Below, piece after piece: positions 59,753-64,000 of a stretch of 64,000 nt of DNA. The position numbers and the translations under genes were made by a program. Source of the stretch: Sinonovacula constricta (Eukaryota; Mollusca; Bivalvia; Cardiida; Solecurtidae). Under the pieces are notes generated by a model. The model was not told where the DNA came from. It ran no database searches and saw nothing but the letters and a program-made list of their open reading frames with translations. Position 1 is the first letter of the stretch. Each line of letters starts with the position of its first letter. Location of the stretch: contig CM017561.1 of the NCBI GenBank assembly GCA_007844125.1, positions 22,059,260 through 22,123,259 on the forward strand. The letters are read 5' to 3'.

Positions 59753-60423
59753 ATGCGCTCACCAATTGGAAGCGGGCAAGACTTCTATATGGACATTTTA
59801 GCATAGTTTTCAAATTCTGTGAAAAATTTAGCCATGATATATGTATGGCATATTACAGTGAAGGCAGGAGTGTCTCTCTGTATGATTGGAAGTCATTCTG
59901 CGAAGCCAATCGTTTCTCAATATCAGACTTGGCAGTCAAACTGATCGGGTTACCATCTATATGAAATATGTTGAAATGTCACACTTGCAAACTCGTTTTT
60001 TTTACAATTAGCAGAGCAAAATATAATATGAAATGGACAACATACATGTTACGCCCACGCGCTTTGTTTATTCCTTAGTTGAAGTCAGTAATTGACACTG
60101 ACATGTTATCTTGACCACAGCTGGTCTTTATTATCTGCTGGAAGCTCCCCATTGTTTCAAGGATACAAGGTGGGCCAGTAAGATCCTGAAGTGTCAGATA
60201 TCTCTATGGTGTTAATTCGTGGTTAATCACCACACGGCTACTCAGGACCGCCCGGAGGCTCCGGCGCTTACTAAAGATATGTTGAATCTAAGATAAAAAT
60301 ACAGGAGTACTTAAAATCATTGTTTTCCCAAGTGCTGTGTTCTTGTCTACTTTGGTTCGGTAACAAATAACAAAATTACTGTTCACTTTATCGGTGAACT
60401 AGAGAAAGGTTCGACTGGTTGAT
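59753..60423. other. no gene recognised
   Basis: Nothing supportable; a frame across 59713-59964 partly overlaps the SINE tail. Confidence 0.45.
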
Positions 60424-60434
60424 TCGTATTTTTT

Positions 60435-60669
60435 TAGTTTAAACCTATTTATTTATAGTCGATTGGGAAACAAGTTCTTTTAACTTATATTAATCCCTCT
60501 CGACTGTCCACTTCCTGGGTAGAACCAGTACTCAGGTACTGAATACCTGGAGCAGTGTGCAGTAAATAGTCTTGCTCAAGGACTAACATCACGTGGTCAG
60601 TTTCGGGGCTCGAACCCGGGTCCCTCCGATCCGGAGTCCAACGTCTTAACCACTAGACCACGAACGCGC
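60435..60669 (-). mobile_element. SINE family C, complete copy
   Basis: Minus-strand head GCGTTCGTGGTCTAGTGG with box B GGGTTCGAGCCCCG. The body contains AGTCCTTGAGCAAGAC and TTCCCAATCGACTATAAAT. It is flanked by TCGTATTTTTT (60424-60434 and 60670-60680). Confidence 0.92.
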
Positions 60670-60680
60670 TCGTATTTTTT

Positions 60681-61369
60681 AACGATTTACTGTGAATCAA
60701 TCTCTCATAAAAATATACAAATAAACGAGTTCAAAGCCTGTTCTAGCATAGCTATTGTAAGTATAATTATGTACATTAACGTTTGGTGATAAGCGTGTGT
60801 ATTAAAATGTAAGAAATTAATTTTGCAGTTTTTGCCTTCACAACACTTACCTCAGCTGAGCTACTCGTATGAATGCATTAGCACGAATCGACAAACAAAT
60901 GTCTGTACGGGTCAGACGAATAAACGATCTACAAGACAGGAATTAAACATTAGATTGGATAGAGTTTCTGCATGGTGTTTTCATTCTTTGGACTAGTTGC
61001 CAAACCTAGCTGATAAGAGAGTATTTCATGTTCCGAAACTTGACCCGGGGGATGTTTGTATCCTGGCCACAAATAATCACAAAGTGCTCTCAGCTTGAAT
61101 TTACAGCTTTTTTTATATTTTATACAGCACACCGCCCGGCAATCGTATTGTGATTTATCTTTTAATTTACGATGTTGAAGTAAACAAAATGACAGGTTGT
61201 AAACTAGCACTGCAATATTACCTGAGATACGGACAATAGCCATGGGACATGATACCTGGTTTAATGCAGCCATATTTACATAAATTATGTAGTTTGTATT
61301 CTGTCAAATGTATATACATTTATAGCTATAGTGTCATGTTGTTTTAAAGACTTCTCATATATGTATATG
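60681..61369. other. no gene recognised
   Basis: A minus-strand frame at 60950-61273 shows no domain. It begins ATGGCTGCA but lacks a supporting splice donor. Confidence 0.4.
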
Positions 61370-61880
61370 CATTACACGTTTGTATTGCCTTCAGAAGCTA
61401 TGCCATGATTACACGTTTGTATTGCCTTCAGAAGCTATGCCTTGATTACATGTTTGTATTGCCTTCAGAAGCTATGCCTTGATTACATGTTTGTATTGCA
61501 TTCAGAGGCTAAACCTTGATTACACGTTTGTATTGCCTTCAGAAACTATGCCTTGATTACACGTTTATATTGCCTTCAGAAGCTGTGTCTTGATTACACG
61601 TTTGTATTGCCTTCAGAAGCTATGCCTTGATTACACGTTTATATTGCCTTCAGAAGCTATGCCTTGATTACGTGTGTGTATTGCCTTCAGAAGCTATGCC
61701 TTGATTACACGTTAGTATTGCCTTCAGAAGCTGTGCCTTGATTACACGTTAGTATTGCCTTCAGAAGCTGTGCCTTGATTACACGTTAGTATTGCCTTCA
61801 GAAGCTATGCCTTGATTACACGTTTGTATTTAATAAGCTATACCGTGATTACACGTTTGTATTGCCTCCAGAAGCTGTGT
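61370..61880. repeat. 37-bp minisatellite, about 14 units
   Basis: Unit ATTACACGTTTGTATTGCCT followed by TCAGAAGCTATGCCTTG; variants include GTTAGTATT, CATGTTTG and one shortened unit near 61825. Confidence 0.96.
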
Positions 61881-62871
61881 CGTATCTAGATCTGAGAATA
61901 GTTACCAAGTATCTGCAGACAAGCATTATAATAACAATATGGATAGCCATGATGATTTACAATACAAAGACAGAAAAGGAAAAGCTGTAGACGGCCAGTC
62001 GACACAATATCTCACTTGCACTATTGAAGTTCGAACATCGCTCTCCCATATGGTTGTGCTCAAAATATAGGCAGTTTCAAAGCCCCTGAAATGCTAAACC
62101 TATTCTAGTTCTTAACGTAGCGCGTCATTTGTGATTAAAACATGGCTTTTATGTACTTTATGTGACTTAGTCACATTTACACAAATTTACATTTGATAAC
62201 TCTTTGTATTAAACAAGCAAAAATGGTTTGAACCACAATGAACGATAGAATAAAATAGTCTGTTTCATCACAAGATGATATGGGAACATTCTTTACATTT
62301 TCGCTGGAAGAATCCAAAACTTGTCGTGACACCTTTAGACTTTGTTGAGCTGTTTTAAGCTCAGCAATCTAGTTTATCTCTAGTATCCGGTTATAAACGT
62401 ACGTCATGTCACTTTAATGGCCTCGTTCTGTATTAAAAATATTTAACATCGTGATTTATAAATGATACCGTTTTACCTGCCTCACTAAATACATATCAGT
62501 GCACTATATCAGACAATACATTCAGCAGCACACCGTGATGCTGCTACACTAAAGATTATGTTACGTATGATTTGGATTTGTATCATCACAATTATTAAAA
62601 ATAACATTCCCTATACATTAAATGGCTTATATAATGGCTGGTCAGATAGAGTTAACCTGCATTTATGTGTTAATTTATCCAAATGATGTATTGTGTTCAA
62701 GTCAAAACCTAACAAGGATGCGCTATGTACCCGCCGATGCCACTTTTCCAATTGGAAACGCCCAATCCATTTACACACTATCGTAGCCATGTTTTTTCTT
62801 CATAAACAGCCAAAGGTTACAATTCTGGTACTTTAACAATAACCCCTGATGATTTTCGAATAGATTAGGCC
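61881..62871. other. no gene recognised
   Basis: AT-rich with no motif that I can name. If the transposase fragment to the right were part of a larger element, its catalytic part would be expected here, and it is not visible. Confidence 0.5.
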
Positions 62872-63243
62872 TCAAAAAATATTATTGTACTGTTTTTCTG
62901 CTTTTGATGGAGAGTGATTGTACGCTATATTTAACTCATCTGCTATGTTCCGAACTGTCAACCTCCTATCCGTGTCGATTAGCCCTTTGACCAACTTCGC
63001 TGTTCCGATAGTCACTGCACTTGTCGGACATCCCGGTCTCTTGCTATCAAACACATATGTTCTACCTTCACTAAACCTGTCATGCCATTTGTAGACACAT
63101 GTTTTCCCGCACATAGGAAGAGTTTCCGACTCCTTGATGCGTTTAAGTGTTTCTGCCGGAGATAGTTTTTGTCCGACACAAAGTTTCACGGCGGAACGTA
63201 ATTCAATTTCGTCATTTGACGTCAAACGTTTTTCTGAAGTCAT
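62872..63243 (-). pseudogene. mariner-type transposase, N-terminal helix-turn-helix fragment
   Basis: ATG at 63243 on the minus strand opens 123 codons. The pattern VYKWHDRFSEGR, then a SKRPGCPTSA linker, then DRRLTVRNIADELNI is the paired helix-turn-helix DNA-binding region of mariner transposases (as in SETMAR-like and GVQW-type proteins). After ELNIAYN the sequence departs from the family and stops. The catalytic DDD/E domain (normally about 200 further residues) is absent. The left half reads through without stops, so the fragment may be recent or may be kept as a small protein. Terminal inverted repeats were not identified. Confidence 0.7.
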
Positions 63244-64000
63244 AGCGATAAAACGCTGCTGAGAGGTAACCCTTCAACACAACCTCTTTAAACGGATAGT
63301 AAATGACGTTCATACCTTGACGTAAAGTCAGACAAATTAGCGCAAAAATTGTCACCGTTTTGACTATTTTACAGCGCTTATATTATGTTCTATAGTTTGA
63401 AAACCCAGCGTGCTTCAAATGTATATATATTGGTTGCTTTAGATACCGCTAAATTCGTGATAACGTATAACAAACATTCATACTATATACATTTATCTAA
63501 ATACATGTCAGAGAGTATGTGTGCAAAATTTTGTGCAATTGTATTAAAAAATGAGAGTTTTAGAGGAAAATTCCGCGGATTTATGGAACAGCTCTCGTAT
63601 TATGGGATCGATATGGTCTTTTTAAACATTTACATAAATTGACACTAAAGGTGAATAGGCAATATTGGAATATAAGAATGATGATATTCTTAGCCTTTAC
63701 ATGACTTTAATGTGGAAGTTTCTGTGCAATTTTGAAGTCGGAACTCCTCGGGTAATTCCGTCCTCGGGACAATCATGATTCGTGAATTATCCGGAGTGTT
63801 GCGATTGTGCAGTTTTGCTGTATTTCAATATCTCATGCAAACTGAATACCATACCAACACGTGTTTGGTCATTATCGGTTACACAACACTAAATGAATTT
63901 GTTCTTCACACAATAGTAAATGTAAACTTTGAATGCAATTTAACAGCAAACCGTTTCCTTATGCACAAGGAAGACTATAGGAAGAAAAATAATAAATGAA
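63244..64000. other. no gene recognised
   Basis: Two short plus-strand frames (63385-63642 and 63775-63999) lack domains. Contains a family H fragment at 63738-63795. Confidence 0.45.
63738..63795 (+). repeat. family H, partial copy
   Basis: GTCGGAACTCCTCGGGTAAT followed by TCCGTCCTC, nearly identical to the start of the 11336 copy; the CTTGCCGGAGATCG half is missing. Confidence 0.65.

Overview
This is a stretch of nuclear DNA from an animal, most likely a marine mollusc and probably a bivalve. That is an inference from overall character: AT-rich sequence, small exons with GT-AG introns, an animal CDK20, an intron-bearing HSP70, several tRNA-derived SINE families, many short inverted-repeat transposons, THAP and SWIM-type exons, and dense mini- and microsatellites. 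There are no bacterial-style operons, no CRISPR array and no intact large transposon.

Layout. 1-5.8 kb holds no recognisable gene, only old repeats. 6.28-10.61 kb holds the last five exons, on the minus strand, of an unidentified coiled-coil protein with an acidic tail. All four exon junctions were checked for phase; the 5' end lies upstream (to the right) and was not found. 14.1-26.5 kb is a complete plus-strand CDK20 gene (10 coding exons, 343 aa) whose introns hold at least four MITE families, four SINE families and two tandem arrays. 28.8-32.2 kb is a complete minus-strand HSP70 gene (three coding exons, 634 aa) with a TATA box and clustered heat-shock elements. CDK20 and HSP70 converge, and their best poly(A) signals are only about 35 bp apart.

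32.6-39.2 kb is repeat-dominated: about 900 bp of ATC-type microsatellite, a first exon of a SWIM-zinc-finger protein, a truncated THAP finger on the other strand, and a 1.9-kb minisatellite of 35-bp units. 39.5-50.1 kb has three weak candidate first exons (40.0, 41.1 and 49.9 kb) whose downstream exons I cannot place. 50-64 kb is mainly intergenic or intronic DNA with SINEs, MITEs, tandem arrays and a mariner-type transposase fragment at 62.9 kb.

The most informative signals concern how mobile and tandem DNA meets exon boundaries. A 418-bp MITE inserted exactly at a CDK20 splice donor, and its 9-bp target duplication copied the donor. Two tandem arrays (8 kb and 17 kb) begin at splice donors, one of them repeating the donor itself. 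A 54-bp insert flanked by 9-bp direct repeats sits next to the HSP70 heat-shock elements. The HSP70 protein ends in EEMD instead of the usual EEVD. I saw no multi-gene system linking the genes in the window.
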